Source of the DNA: Shewanella loihica PV-4
GTDB taxonomy: Bacteria > Pseudomonadota > Gammaproteobacteria > Enterobacterales > Shewanellaceae
Length of the DNA: 64,000 nt
Reading direction: 5' to 3'
Assembly (NCBI RefSeq): GCF_000016065.1
Contig: NC_009092.1
Span: forward strand, 806,001-870,000
Positions 17,446 to 26,525 of the stretch are shown here, one piece after another (the stretch's first letter is position 1; every line of letters starts with the position of its first letter). The position numbers were made by a program, and so were the translations under genes. The notes under the pieces are model-generated. The model did not search any database, was not told the origin of the DNA, and was given only the letters and a program-made list of their open reading frames with translations.

Positions 17446-18756
17446 ATGTTTCTATATTACGTCGATCTGGCCTGGCGCAGCATACGCAAGACGCCGATTC
17501 TGTCGCTGCTCATGGTGCTGGCCATCTCTGTGGGGATAGGCATCACCATCACCACGCTTAACGTCTACAGCATGATGGCCTATAACCCGGGCGGTGAGCG
17601 CTCCGAGCAGCTCAACGCGATTCAGCTCTGGTCACAGGGACCGGATTCCTGGGACGACTTTCATCGCTTGGTCACCTATCAGGATGCGATGAACCTGCGT
17701 AAGGGCAATGTGGCTAAGGCCCAGGCGGCCATGTTCCGTAGCGGCATGGCGGTGCAGACAGACGACCCTGAGGTGTTGCCAAGGTTGCAGGGCATCAGGG
17801 TGACCGATGGCGACTTCTTCAAGATGTTTGAGGTGCCTTTTATCTATGGCAATCGCTGGGACAAGGCGGTGGATCTGGACCCTGCCTATCAGGCGGTGAT
17901 CGGTGAGAAACTTAACCAGAAGCTGTTTGGCGGCGAGAATAGCGTCGGCAAGACCATCTACCTCAACCGCAAGCCCTATCAGGTGGTGGGTGTGATCGGC
18001 GACTGGAATCCTCAGCCTAAGTATTACGATCCGACCAGTGGCGCCTTCGCCAAATCGGAGCAGATCTATATTCCATTTTCGCTGGCGGCAAACGAAGAGT
18101 TTAGCGTCTGGGGCAACTCGTCGGGTTGGAAACATGAGCCGATGAACAACTATCAGGACAGGTTGAATTCGGAGAAGGTGTGGTTGGAGTACTGGACCTA
18201 TCTGCCGACGAGTGAAGATCGCGCCGCCTACAAGAGCTATCTGGCCAACTATGTGGAGCAGCAGAAGGAGCTGGGCCGTTTCACCGATAACAAGTCACCT
18301 GTCGACTCTGTGCTCATGTCAGATGTCGCCGACTGGTTGGAGCGCAGCCATGTGGTGCCTGAAGATAACAAGATTCTGGTGGGACTGAGCGCCTTGTTCC
18401 TCAGCGTCTGTCTGGTGAACATCCTCGGCCTGATGCTGACCAAGTTTCTCAAGCGTGCGCCCGAGGTGGGTGTCAGACGAGCCATCGGCGCCAGCCGGGC
18501 ACAGATCTTCTCTCAGTACATGGTGGAAGTGGGCGTCATCGGCCTGTTTGGTGGCCTGGTGGGACTGCTATGGGCCTGGGGCGCGCTTTACGCCCTGTCG
18601 GCACGCTTCGGCGTCGCCGAGGGATTGACCCATCTCTCGATGAGCATGTGGTTGATCACCCCAACCATCGCCGTGGGTACCGCGCTGCTGGCCGGACTCT
18701 ATCCTGCCTGGGTGGTGTGTCGCACTAAACCAAGTGTCTACTTGAAGAGCCAATAA
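17446..18756 (+). CDS. ABC transporter permease (FtsX/MacB type), subunit 1
   Basis: A 436-residue protein with one membrane helix near 18-40, a large periplasmic domain of about 250 residues with the MacB-type stretch RVTDGDFFKMFEVPFIYGN near 121, and three helices in the C-terminal FtsX domain (about 313-335, 365-390 and 400-425). The motif KRAPEVGVRRAIGASRAQIF near 336 is the FtsX-domain coupling segment. It sits 4 bp before a second, related permease, which suggests a heterodimeric exporter. Substrate unknown; antimicrobial peptide or lipid efflux would fit the family. Confidence 0.88.
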   Translation: MFLYYVDLAWRSIRKTPILSLLMVLAISVGIGITITTLNVYSMMAYNPGGERSEQLNAIQLWSQGPDSWDDFHRLVTYQDAMNLRKGNVAKAQAAMFRSGMAVQTDDPEVLPRLQGIRVTDGDFFKMFEVPFIYGNRWDKAVDLDPAYQAVIGEKLNQKLFGGENSVGKTIYLNRKPYQVVGVIGDWNPQPKYYDPTSGAFAKSEQIYIPFSLAANEEFSVWGNSSGWKHEPMNNYQDRLNSEKVWLEYWTYLPTSEDRAAYKSYLANYVEQQKELGRFTDNKSPVDSVLMSDVADWLERSHVVPEDNKILVGLSALFLSVCLVNILGLMLTKFLKRAPEVGVRRAIGASRAQIFSQYMVEVGVIGLFGGLVGLLWAWGALYALSARFGVAEGLTHLSMSMWLITPTIAVGTALLAGLYPAWVVCRTKPSVYLKSQ

Positions 18757-18760
18757 GGGA

Positions 18761-19963
18761 TTGAAAATGCTTAACATTAAACCAATTTTTAGCAGTTTGC
18801 TCCGCAGTAAGAGTGGCCCGGTATTGCTACTGGTGCAGATTATCCTGTCGGTGGCCATAGTCGCCAACGCCAGTTTCATCATCCATGAGCGTCTCGAGCT
18901 GATGCAGCGTGACTCTGGGATTAATGAAGAGGAGGTGTTGACCTTCAGTGTGTTTAACTTCGACCCCAGCATAGATATCGAGCAGCAGAACAAGATAGAT
19001 CAACAGATCCTGCGCGGTTTGCCTAACGTGCAGGCGGCCACCTCTACCAACATGTTGCCCCTGAGCGGCAGTGGTTGGTCGAGTACCCTCAACCTGGGAC
19101 CAGATCCAGAGACGGCCAAGTCGACGCCACAGTTTGCCATGTACCTGGGCACAGAGCATACCGTTAAGACGCTTGGGCTCAAGCTCATCGAGGGACGCAA
19201 CTTCTACGCCGATGAGATCAATAAGAGCGTCAACGATCCCGGTAAGCTGGCGATCATCTCCAAGGCGTTTGGTGAGGCGGTATGGCCGGGTGAGTCGGCC
19301 ATCGGCAAGTTGCTCTATATCGATGACGAGCAGCTTGAGGTGATCGGCGTGGTGGAGAAGTTTCAGGGCGCCTGGGTTGACAGCGATGAGCTTGAATACA
19401 GTGTGATCCACAACGTCGATTTTGCGGGTTATAGCTATATGGTGCGTGCGGAGCCCGGCCAGCATGAGGCGTTGCAAGATGCCATCACCAAGGCCTTGAT
19501 GAAGGAGAATCCTAATCGGGTGATCGATGACTTCCAGTCTGTCGCCGAGGTGAAGAAGCGCTCCTACCGAGATCACGAGCTGATGATAACCGTGCTCTCC
19601 ATGATGGTGGTCCTGCTGCTGTTGATCACTAGCCTAGGCCTGACCGGTATGGTGATGTTCAACATCCAGCGCCGCACCAAGCAGATAGGTACTCGCCGCG
19701 CCCTGGGCGCGACCAAGGGGGATATCCTCAGCCTCTTCCTGGTGGAGAACTACCTTATCTGTCTCTCAGGTGGCGTATTAGGGGCCAGCCTGGCGGTGCT
19801 GCTGGGGCAGCAGCTGATGAAGTACTATGATCTGCCGCAGCTCAACCTGCTCTACCCGCTCATGACGGTAGTAGGCATGATGCTGGTGACCACAGTGGCC
19901 GTGGTACTGCCGGCGCGCAAGGCGGCGAACATCTCGCCGGCCATGGCGACCCGCAGCGTCTAA
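18761..19963 (+). CDS. ABC transporter permease (FtsX/MacB type), subunit 2
   Basis: A 400-residue homologue of the preceding permease with the same plan: one N-terminal helix (about 16-38), a periplasmic domain, then three C-terminal helices. The FtsX-like RRTKQIGTRRALGATKGDIL motif is near 307. The ATG follows GGGATTG weakly. Two unequal permeases with a separate ATPase differ from MacAB, where ATPase and permease are fused and homodimeric. A long hairpin follows before the regulator genes. Confidence 0.88.
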   Translation: MKMLNIKPIFSSLLRSKSGPVLLLVQIILSVAIVANASFIIHERLELMQRDSGINEEEVLTFSVFNFDPSIDIEQQNKIDQQILRGLPNVQAATSTNMLPLSGSGWSSTLNLGPDPETAKSTPQFAMYLGTEHTVKTLGLKLIEGRNFYADEINKSVNDPGKLAIISKAFGEAVWPGESAIGKLLYIDDEQLEVIGVVEKFQGAWVDSDELEYSVIHNVDFAGYSYMVRAEPGQHEALQDAITKALMKENPNRVIDDFQSVAEVKKRSYRDHELMITVLSMMVVLLLLITSLGLTGMVMFNIQRRTKQIGTRRALGATKGDILSLFLVENYLICLSGGVLGASLAVLLGQQLMKYYDLPQLNLLYPLMTVVGMMLVTTVAVVLPARKAANISPAMATRSV

Positions 19964-20011
19964 GCTTGGTCTTTAACTCACGGCGCTAAACCAGGACGCT
20001 AAACAAGAGAC

Positions 20012-20051
20012 ACCGAAAGCGTTTGCCCTTTTCATCGGCGGCGCTTTCGGT
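20012..20051 (+). terminator. Long hairpin between the ABC operon and its regulators
   Basis: ACCGAAAGCG (20012-20021) and CGCTTTCGGT (20042-20051) are perfect 10-bp inverted arms with a 20-nt loop, followed by TAGTTTGTTG. It may be a leaky terminator lowering expression of the regulator genes relative to the exporter genes, or an mRNA-stability hairpin. Confidence 0.5.
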
Positions 20052-20090
20052 TAGTTTGTTGCTCTGCAAGTAAAAAGTTAATAAGAATAT

Positions 20091-21575
20091 ATGGATACGA
20101 TTCTCATCGTCGACGACAATCAGGCAGTATGCAGCGCGCTCTCCCTGATGCTCGAACTCAATGGATTTAAGACCCTAACTTGTTTCTCCCCGGAGGAGGC
20201 ACTGGGCTTGGTGGCTGAGCAGGAGATCGCCCTGGTGATCCAGGACATGAACTTCACCCAGGACACCACCTCGGGCGAGGAGGGCAAGCGCCTGTTCTAC
20301 GATATCCGTGCCTGCCAGCCCCAGCTACCCATCATACTCCTGACCGCCTGGACTCAGCTGGAGCTGGCGGTGGAGCTGGTGAAGGAGGGCGCCGCCGACT
20401 ACATGGGCAAGCCCTGGGACGATGATAAGCTGCTTAACAGCGTCAACAACCTGATTTCCCTCCACGCCCTGTCGCGGCAGAATTCGCAGCTGGCCCGCTC
20501 CGAGCACCAGCGGATGTCGGCGATCAAGGATGCCGATCTCTGTGGCATCGTCTTCGGCAGCGGCGCCATGCAGCGCTGTATCGATCTGGCGCTGCAGATA
20601 GCCAAGTCCGACGTATCAGTGTTGATCACCGGCCCCAACGGCGCCGGTAAGGACAAGCTGGCGGACATACTGCACGCCAACTCCCCCCTCAAACATAAGC
20701 CCTTCATTAAGGTGAATATCGGCGCACTGCCGATGGAGCTGCTGGAGGCCGAGCTGTTTGGCGCCGAGGCGGGCGCCTTCACCGGCGCCAACAAGGCGCG
20801 CATCGGTCGTTTCGAGGCGGCCGACGGTGGCACCCTGTTTCTCGACGAGATAGGCAACCTGCCGCTGTCGGGTCAGGTGAAGCTGCTGCGGGTGTTGCAG
20901 ACCGGCGAGTTCGAGCGTCTGGGCAGCCATCAGACCCGTAAGGTCAAGGTGCGGGTGATCAGCGCCACCAATGCGGATCTTGCCGAGGATATCGCCAGCG
21001 GTCGTTTCCGCGAGGATCTCTTCTATCGCCTCAATGTGATCGAGCTGGCCTTGCCGCCTCTCAATCAGCGCCAGGACGATATCCTGCCCCTGGTGAATCA
21101 CTTCATCGGTCAGGACTTTAGCCTGAGTAAGCCCACCCAGCAGGCGCTGGTGAGCTACCCTTGGCCGGGCAATGTGCGCGAGCTGGAGAACGCCTGTAAG
21201 CGGGCGGTGATCCTGGCCGCCAGCCCCATGCTGACCATGGCCGACTTTGGCTTGAAGCCTGTGAATGGTTTAAAGCCCGTGAGCGGCTTAAATCCTGTGA
21301 GCGGCGCACCATCGACCAGCTCGGTTTCTGCACCTAGCCCGGTAGCGTCGCAACAGGCTCAGGAACAGAGACAGAAACCTCGTTTCGCGGAGCAAGAGGT
21401 GGAAACTGACAGAGCACCCACGGTTGATTCAGCTAGCCGCGGTGAGCCTACTGGGGCCGATATCGAGCTGGCCCTGGCGGAGCATAATGGGGTGATCGCC
21501 CGGGTGGCCAAGTCCCTGGGGCTGAGCCGTCAGGCGCTCTATCGCCGCATGGAAAAATTTGGGATCGAGAAATAA
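20091..21575 (+). CDS. Sigma-54-dependent response regulator (NtrC family)
   Basis: A 494-residue regulator: receiver domain with phospho-acceptor Asp52, AAA+ domain with the sigma-54 contact loop GAFTGA at 228-233, and a C-terminal Fis-type HTH (VIARVAKSLGLSRQALYRRM). It should activate the sigma-54 promoter at 15065 when phosphorylated by the kinase encoded next, with which its stop codon overlaps. Two oddities: the Walker A reads GPNGAGKDK instead of the usual GESGTGKE, and the linker before the HTH holds a three-fold GLKPV/GLNPV repeat followed by a Ser/Pro/Gln-rich stretch. ATPase function is still plausible because the GK pair is kept. Confidence 0.92.
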   Translation: MDTILIVDDNQAVCSALSLMLELNGFKTLTCFSPEEALGLVAEQEIALVIQDMNFTQDTTSGEEGKRLFYDIRACQPQLPIILLTAWTQLELAVELVKEGAADYMGKPWDDDKLLNSVNNLISLHALSRQNSQLARSEHQRMSAIKDADLCGIVFGSGAMQRCIDLALQIAKSDVSVLITGPNGAGKDKLADILHANSPLKHKPFIKVNIGALPMELLEAELFGAEAGAFTGANKARIGRFEAADGGTLFLDEIGNLPLSGQVKLLRVLQTGEFERLGSHQTRKVKVRVISATNADLAEDIASGRFREDLFYRLNVIELALPPLNQRQDDILPLVNHFIGQDFSLSKPTQQALVSYPWPGNVRELENACKRAVILAASPMLTMADFGLKPVNGLKPVSGLNPVSGAPSTSSVSAPSPVASQQAQEQRQKPRFAEQEVETDRAPTVDSASRGEPTGADIELALAEHNGVIARVAKSLGLSRQALYRRMEKFGIEK

Positions 21576-22948
21576 TGCCGACGCTGCGCACTAAGCTCAT
21601 CTGGGGCAATGTGATTGTTAGTCAGCTAGCCCTTGCCCTGTTTATCCTGCTACTCAAGATGCTGGCGCCAGAGCTGTATCAGGAGGTGGCGCCTGAGCTG
21701 ATAGTCGCCTGCCTGTTGCTGTCTGGCGGCTTTGCCTGGCTGCTCAGCCGCTGGCTGACCCGGGGGCTGTCGACTAGCCTCAAGGCGCTGGAGGTGGGGC
21801 TGCTTAACATCAAAGACAATGATTTCAGCGTGAACATTCCTGTGACGGGGGACAGCCAGCTCAAGGCGCTGGCCAGCCTGTTTAACGAGTCTGCGGCCGT
21901 GCTGCGCCGCGAGCGTCAGTATATCTATCAGCGTGAGCTGCTGCTGGATAAGGTGATTCAAAGCTCGCCTAATGTCATGGTGCTGCTGGACGATCGCCAG
22001 CGCATCATCTACGCCAACGACGCCGCCCGCCACCTGTTTGCCCAGGGGGCGCGCATTGAGGGCAGCATGTTAGACGAGTTGCTGGACGGCGTCAGCGAGG
22101 AGCTGGCCGGCGCGGTCAACAATCCCAAGGGCGGGCTGTTTACCCTGGCGAGCGTGGAGGAGGGCGGCGAAGATGAAACCTGGCATCTCTCGCGGGGACG
22201 CTTCCTGCTCAACGGTCAGTATCACCATCTCATTCTGCTCAAGCAGATGACCCGTGAGCTGAACCGTCAGGAGGTGGCGGTATGGAAGAAGGTGATCCGC
22301 ATCATCAGCCACGAGCTCAACAATTCGGTGGCGCCCATCGCTTCTATGGTCAATTCGGGCCGCAAGCTCACCGAGCCGCTGGATGACCCTAAGCTTAAGC
22401 TTATCTTCGACACCATAGAGGACAGGACCAGCCACCTGAGCCAGTTTATCTTCAATTATGCCCGCTTCGCCAAGCTTCCCCTGCCCAAGAAGAGCGAGGT
22501 GGATTGGCACAAGTTGGTCACTCAGCTGGCCGAGCATTTCCGTTTCAGTCTGGTGGGGGAGCTGCCTCGGCGCTGCGGCTATTTCGACCTGATTCAGCTG
22601 GAGCAGGTGCTGCTGAACCTACTCAAGAACGCCCATGAGTCGGGCTCGCCCGAGGAGTCGGTAAGCCTAAGCGTCAGGGAGCAAGGCCTGGCGGATGGCA
22701 GCGACGGTGTGACTATTGAGATAACCGATGAGGGCAGCGGCATGTCGCCGGAGGTATTGACCCAGGCGCTGCTGCCTTTCTATTCCACCAAGCAGTCGGG
22801 TACCGGCCTGGGCCTGCCCTTGTGTAGGGAGATCATCGAGGCCCATGACGGCCGTATCAGTCTGCACAATCGCGAGCACAAGGGGCTGCTGGTGCGGATC
22901 TGGCTGCCCTATGATCAGGCTCAGCAGCTCGGGCAGGCAAGCGCCTAG
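21575..22948 (+). CDS. Sensor histidine kinase (NtrY/NtrB-like)
   Basis: A 457-residue inner-membrane kinase. Two hydrophobic segments (about 12-32 and 40-60) leave almost no periplasmic loop, so it probably senses within the membrane or cytoplasm. A HAMP-like region and a PAS-like domain (VMVLLDDRQRIIYANDAARH near 137) follow. The H-box ISHELNNSVAPI carries His246; the N-box NLLKNAHESGSP and the G boxes GSGMSP and GTGLGL are intact. The start overlaps the regulator stop by one base. Together they form the two-component pair for the exporter operon upstream. Confidence 0.93.
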   Translation: MPTLRTKLIWGNVIVSQLALALFILLLKMLAPELYQEVAPELIVACLLLSGGFAWLLSRWLTRGLSTSLKALEVGLLNIKDNDFSVNIPVTGDSQLKALASLFNESAAVLRRERQYIYQRELLLDKVIQSSPNVMVLLDDRQRIIYANDAARHLFAQGARIEGSMLDELLDGVSEELAGAVNNPKGGLFTLASVEEGGEDETWHLSRGRFLLNGQYHHLILLKQMTRELNRQEVAVWKKVIRIISHELNNSVAPIASMVNSGRKLTEPLDDPKLKLIFDTIEDRTSHLSQFIFNYARFAKLPLPKKSEVDWHKLVTQLAEHFRFSLVGELPRRCGYFDLIQLEQVLLNLLKNAHESGSPEESVSLSVREQGLADGSDGVTIEITDEGSGMSPEVLTQALLPFYSTKQSGTGLGLPLCREIIEAHDGRISLHNREHKGLLVRIWLPYDQAQQLGQASA

Positions 22949-22970
22949 ACAAGCATTTTAGAGACAAAAA

Positions 22971-22995
22971 CACCGCCAGCTGGCGGTGTTTTTTT
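22971..22995. terminator. Bidirectional terminator between the kinase gene and pyrC
   Basis: CACCGCCA-GC-TGGCGGTG followed by seven T on the plus strand, with an A-run on the other side, fits termination of the convergent kinase and pyrC transcripts. Confidence 0.9.
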
Positions 22996-23022
22996 ATCAG
23001 GCAAAGCCGTGTACTAACCCTG

Positions 23023-24051
23023 TTAGTCTTCTACCTGCCAGTCGATGGTTTCGCCGGCGCGGATTGGCACTACGCCTGTGTCACCCAGCGGATAGGTGGC
23101 GGGCACCTCCCAGCTGCGTTTCACTAGTGTGATGCTGTCTGTGTTGCGTGGCAGACCGTAGAAGTCAGGGCCGTTGAAGCTGGCGAAGGCCTCTAATTTG
23201 TCTAAAGCGCCCACCGACTCGAACGCCTCGGCGTAGAGCTCGATGGCGGCGTGGGCGGTGTAAGAACCGGCGCAGCCACAGGCGGCCTCTTTACGGTCCT
23301 TGGCGTGGGGCGCCGAATCTGTGCCCAGGAAGAACTTCTTGCTACCGCTGGCCGCAGCCGCCAGCAGGGCCTGCTGATGGGTGTTGCGCTTCAGGATAGG
23401 CAGGCAGTAGAAGTGAGGACGAATACCACCGGCCAGCATATGGTTACGGTTGTAGAGCAGGTGATGGGCCGTGATGGTGGCGGCCACGTTGTCGGAGGCG
23501 CCCATGACGAAATCCACCGCATCTTTGGTGGTGATGTGTTCCAGCACTATCTTGAGTGATGGGAAGTCGGCAACCACCTGCTTGAGGGTATTGTTGATGA
23601 AGGTGGCCTCGCGATCGAAGATGTCGATGCTCGAATCTGTCACTTCGCCGTGTACCAGGAAGAGCATGCCCACTTCCTGCATCGCCTCCAGCACGGGGTA
23701 GATGTTCTTCACATCAGTGACGCCCGAGTCTGAGTTAGTGGTCGCGCCCGCAGGGTAGAGTTTGGCGGCCACCACCTTGCCCGACGCCTTGGCGGCGCGG
23801 ATATCTTCGGCCGTGGTGTTGTCGGTGAGGTAGAGCACCATCAGCGGCTCGAAGTTGGTGGTGCAGACCGCCTTGATGCGCTCATAGTAGGCCAGTGCCG
23901 AGTCGACATTGGTGGCCGGTGGCACCAGATTAGGCATGATGATGGCGCGGCCCATGTAGCGGCCAGTGTCTCTTACGGTATCGGTCAGCACGTCACCATC
24001 GCGTAGGTGAACATGCCAGTCGTCGGGTCGGGTAATGGTTAATTTGGTCAT
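23023..24051 (-). CDS. pyrC: Dihydroorotase
   Basis: Cyclises N-carbamoyl-aspartate to dihydroorotate in pyrimidine synthesis. At 342 residues it is the short (E. coli-type) class II form. The metal-binding [11 protein letters not shown] is near residue 10, the carbamylated lysine lies in [10 protein letters not shown] near 98, histidines are in VHGEVTD and LEHITTK, and the metal-binding Asp is in [14 protein letters not shown]. It stands alone between a bidirectional terminator and the divergently transcribed persulfide reductase. Confidence 0.97.
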   Translation of the reverse strand: MTKLTITRPDDWHVHLRDGDVLTDTVRDTGRYMGRAIIMPNLVPPATNVDSALAYYERIKAVCTTNFEPLMVLYLTDNTTAEDIRAAKASGKVVAAKLYPAGATTNSDSGVTDVKNIYPVLEAMQEVGMLFLVHGEVTDSSIDIFDREATFINNTLKQVVADFPSLKIVLEHITTKDAVDFVMGASDNVAATITAHHLLYNRNHMLAGGIRPHFYCLPILKRNTHQQALLAAAASGSKKFFLGTDSAPHAKDRKEAACGCAGSYTAHAAIELYAEAFESVGALDKLEAFASFNGPDFYGLPRNTDSITLVKRSWEVPATYPLGDTGVVPIRAGETIDWQVED

Positions 24052-24299
24052 CGAGGACTCTTTCTTTTGCGTGGACTGGCTGGATCTTATGTGGCTGGCC
24101 AGGGCCTGTAAAGGGCAAACTGAGTTTTATCCCCGGGATAAAGGTGGACAATATTTAATAAAGTCTTGCTCACTTTGCCATCGAGATCACTGTTTTTATC
24201 ATTCGCTTAGATTTTTCTAATAAAAGGAATTTGCATGTAATAGCGAATGTAATACACTTTCGGCCAAGGTCTGTTTAGTGCAGTAGGAGAAGCATTGAG

Positions 24300-26000
24300 A
24301 TGAAGAAGATACTGATTATTGGTGGCGTCGCGGGCGGCGCATCGGCGGCGGCAAGGGCGCGTAGACTCAGCGAAACTGCTGAAATCATTATGTTTGAGCG
24401 CGGCGAATATGTCTCCTTTGCCAACTGTGGCCTGCCTTATCATATCAGTGGTGAGATCGCTCAGCGCAGCGCCTTAGTACTGCAGACGCCAGAGAGCTTC
24501 AAGGCCAGATTCAATGTCGAGGTGCGGGTTAAGCATGAGGTGGTCGCCATAGATCGCGCCGCCAAGTTGGTGACCGTCAGACGACTGCTCGATGGCAGCG
24601 AATACCAGGAAAGCTATGACACCCTGCTGCTCAGCCCTGGCGCGGCACCTATCGTGCCGCCGATCCCGGGTGTGGATAATCCGCTCACCCACTCCCTGCG
24701 CAATATTCCCGACATGGATAGGATCCTGCAGACTATCCAGATGAACAATGTCGAGCATGCCACTGTGGTTGGCGGCGGCTTTATCGGCCTGGAGATGATG
24801 GAGTCACTGCATCATCTGGGGATCAAGACCACTTTGCTTGAGCTTGCCGATCAGGTGATGACTCCTGTGGATCGCGAGATGGCGGGCTTTGCTCATCAGG
24901 CGATTCGTGACCAGGGCGTAGATCTGCGTCTGGGCACGGCCCTGTCAGAGGTGAGCTATCAGGTGCAGACCCATGTGGCCAGTGACGCCGCCGGTGAAGA
25001 CACCGCCCATCAACACATCAAGGGACATCTGAGTCTGACCCTGAGTAACGGCGAGCTGCTGGAGACAGATCTCTTAATCATGGCCATCGGCGTGCGCCCC
25101 GAGACTCAGCTGGCCCGCGATGCTGGGTTAGCGATTGGCGAGCTTGGTGGCATCAAGGTCAACGCCATGATGCAGACCAGCGATCCCGCCATCTACGCCG
25201 TGGGTGACGCCGTCGAAGAGCAAGACTTTGTGACCGGCCAGGCCTGTTTGGTGCCGCTGGCGGGCCCGGCGAACCGTCAGGGCCGTATGGCGGCCGACAA
25301 CATGTTTGGCCGCGAGGAGCGGTATCAGGGCACCCAAGGTACGGCGATCTGTAAGGTGTTCGATCTCGCGGTGGGTGCTACGGGCAAGAATGAGAAGCAG
25401 CTCAAACAGGCGGGTATCGCTTTTGAGAAGGTGTATGTGCATACCGCCAGCCACGCCAGCTACTATCCCGGCGCCGAGGTGGTCTCCTTCAAGCTGCTGT
25501 TCGACCCGGTTAAGGGCACCATCTTTGGCGCTCAGGCCGTGGGTAAGGATGGTATCGACAAGCGTATCGATGTGATGGCGGTGGCCCAGCGCGCCGGCAT
25601 GACGGTCGAGCAGCTACAGCACCTGGAGCTTAGCTACGCGCCGCCCTATGGCAGTGCCAAAGATGTGATCAATCAGGCGGCCTTCGTGGCCAGCAACATC
25701 ATCAAGGGCGATGCAACGCCGATCCATTTCGACCAGATAGATAATCTCAGCGAAGATCAGCTGCTGCTGGATGTGCGTAACCCTGGCGAGCTGCAGAATG
25801 GCGGCCTGGAAGGCGCGGTTAATATTCCTGTGGATGAGCTGCGCGATCGCATGCATGAGCTGCCAAAAGATAAGGAGATCATCATCTTCTGTCAGGTGGG
25901 TCTGCGGGGCAACGTGGCCTATCGTCAGCTGGTCAACAATGGCTACCGTGCCCGCAACCTGATCGGCGGCTACCGCACCTACAAGTTCGCCAGCGTGTAA
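24300..26000 (+). CDS. npsr: NADH-dependent persulfide reductase (CoA-disulfide reductase/rhodanese fusion)
   Basis: A 566-residue flavoprotein: FAD/NADH pyridine nucleotide-disulfide reductase domains (GGVAGGASAAARARR at the N-terminus, VVGGGFIGLEMMESL near 157), a dimerisation domain, and a C-terminal rhodanese domain with its Cys531 in FCQVGLRG. The single redox cysteine Cys43 lies in FANCGLPY, as in CoA-disulfide reductases. Both numbered cysteines match those I recall for Npsr of S. loihica PV-4, proposed to reduce persulfides, polysulfide or CoA persulfide in sulfur respiration. The symbol follows that literature and is not a standard gene name. Two YeeE-like genes follow, which supports a sulfur role. 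Confidence 0.93.
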   Translation: MKKILIIGGVAGGASAAARARRLSETAEIIMFERGEYVSFANCGLPYHISGEIAQRSALVLQTPESFKARFNVEVRVKHEVVAIDRAAKLVTVRRLLDGSEYQESYDTLLLSPGAAPIVPPIPGVDNPLTHSLRNIPDMDRILQTIQMNNVEHATVVGGGFIGLEMMESLHHLGIKTTLLELADQVMTPVDREMAGFAHQAIRDQGVDLRLGTALSEVSYQVQTHVASDAAGEDTAHQHIKGHLSLTLSNGELLETDLLIMAIGVRPETQLARDAGLAIGELGGIKVNAMMQTSDPAIYAVGDAVEEQDFVTGQACLVPLAGPANRQGRMAADNMFGREERYQGTQGTAICKVFDLAVGATGKNEKQLKQAGIAFEKVYVHTASHASYYPGAEVVSFKLLFDPVKGTIFGAQAVGKDGIDKRIDVMAVAQRAGMTVEQLQHLELSYAPPYGSAKDVINQAAFVASNIIKGDATPIHFDQIDNLSEDQLLLDVRNPGELQNGGLEGAVNIPVDELRDRMHELPKDKEIIIFCQVGLRGNVAYRQLVNNGYRARNLIGGYRTYKFASV

Positions 26001-26035
26001 ACGCCTTATTGATAAATGATTTAGTTATAGATAGG

Positions 26036-26062
26036 CGGGGCATCTTGCCCCGTCTCTTTTCC
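26036..26062 (+). terminator. Hairpin after the persulfide reductase gene
   Basis: CGGGGCA-TCT-TGCCCCG (26036-26052), followed by TCTCTTTTCC, looks like an intrinsic terminator, perhaps leaky because the sulfur-transport genes 36 bp further on probably share the transcript. Confidence 0.6.
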
Positions 26063-26088
26063 TTTGCGACAGATGAAAGAGGTACTCG

Positions 26089-26517
26089 ATGTTTTCATCA
26101 CTCGCTATCGCCCTGTGCGGTGGTCTCTTGATTGGCTTGGCGGCAAGCCTGCTCCTGGTGGTTAACGGCCGCATCGCCGGTATCAGCGGTATTATTTCTG
26201 GCGCCCTGTGGCGCCGCGGCTCGGGCCTGTTTGGCTGGCAGTTCTATTTTCTCGCGGGTCTGGTGCTCAGTGGCCTGCTGCTGGCCGAGCCGTTAAAGGC
26301 CTGGCTGGCTATCGAACCAGTGGTGCTGCGTGAGCTTGGTATAGCCGCGCCGACCCTGCTGCTATCGGCGCTACTGGTTGGACTCGGCTGCAGCCTGGGT
26401 AACGGCTGTACCAGTGGCCATGGCATCTGCGGCATAGGTCGTCTGTCGCCGCGCTCCATCGCCGCGACCCTGGTCTTCATGCTGGTGGGTGTCATCGCCG
26501 CCGTGCTGCTGAACTAG
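26089..26517 (+). CDS. YeeE/YedE family sulfur transport protein, subunit A
   Basis: A 142-residue membrane protein with about four hydrophobic segments and the family motif LGNGCTSGHGICG near residue 103, whose cysteines are thought to relay thiosulfate or other sulfur species across the membrane. In many bacteria the YeeE fold is split over two half-size genes, as here with the next ORF after 8 bp. The pair sits directly after the persulfide reductase, so a role in supplying or removing sulfane sulfur is likely. The exact substrate is unknown. Confidence 0.86.
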   Translation: MFSSLAIALCGGLLIGLAASLLLVVNGRIAGISGIISGALWRRGSGLFGWQFYFLAGLVLSGLLLAEPLKAWLAIEPVVLRELGIAAPTLLLSALLVGLGCSLGNGCTSGHGICGIGRLSPRSIAATLVFMLVGVIAAVLLN

Positions 26518-26525
26518 GAGGGGCC

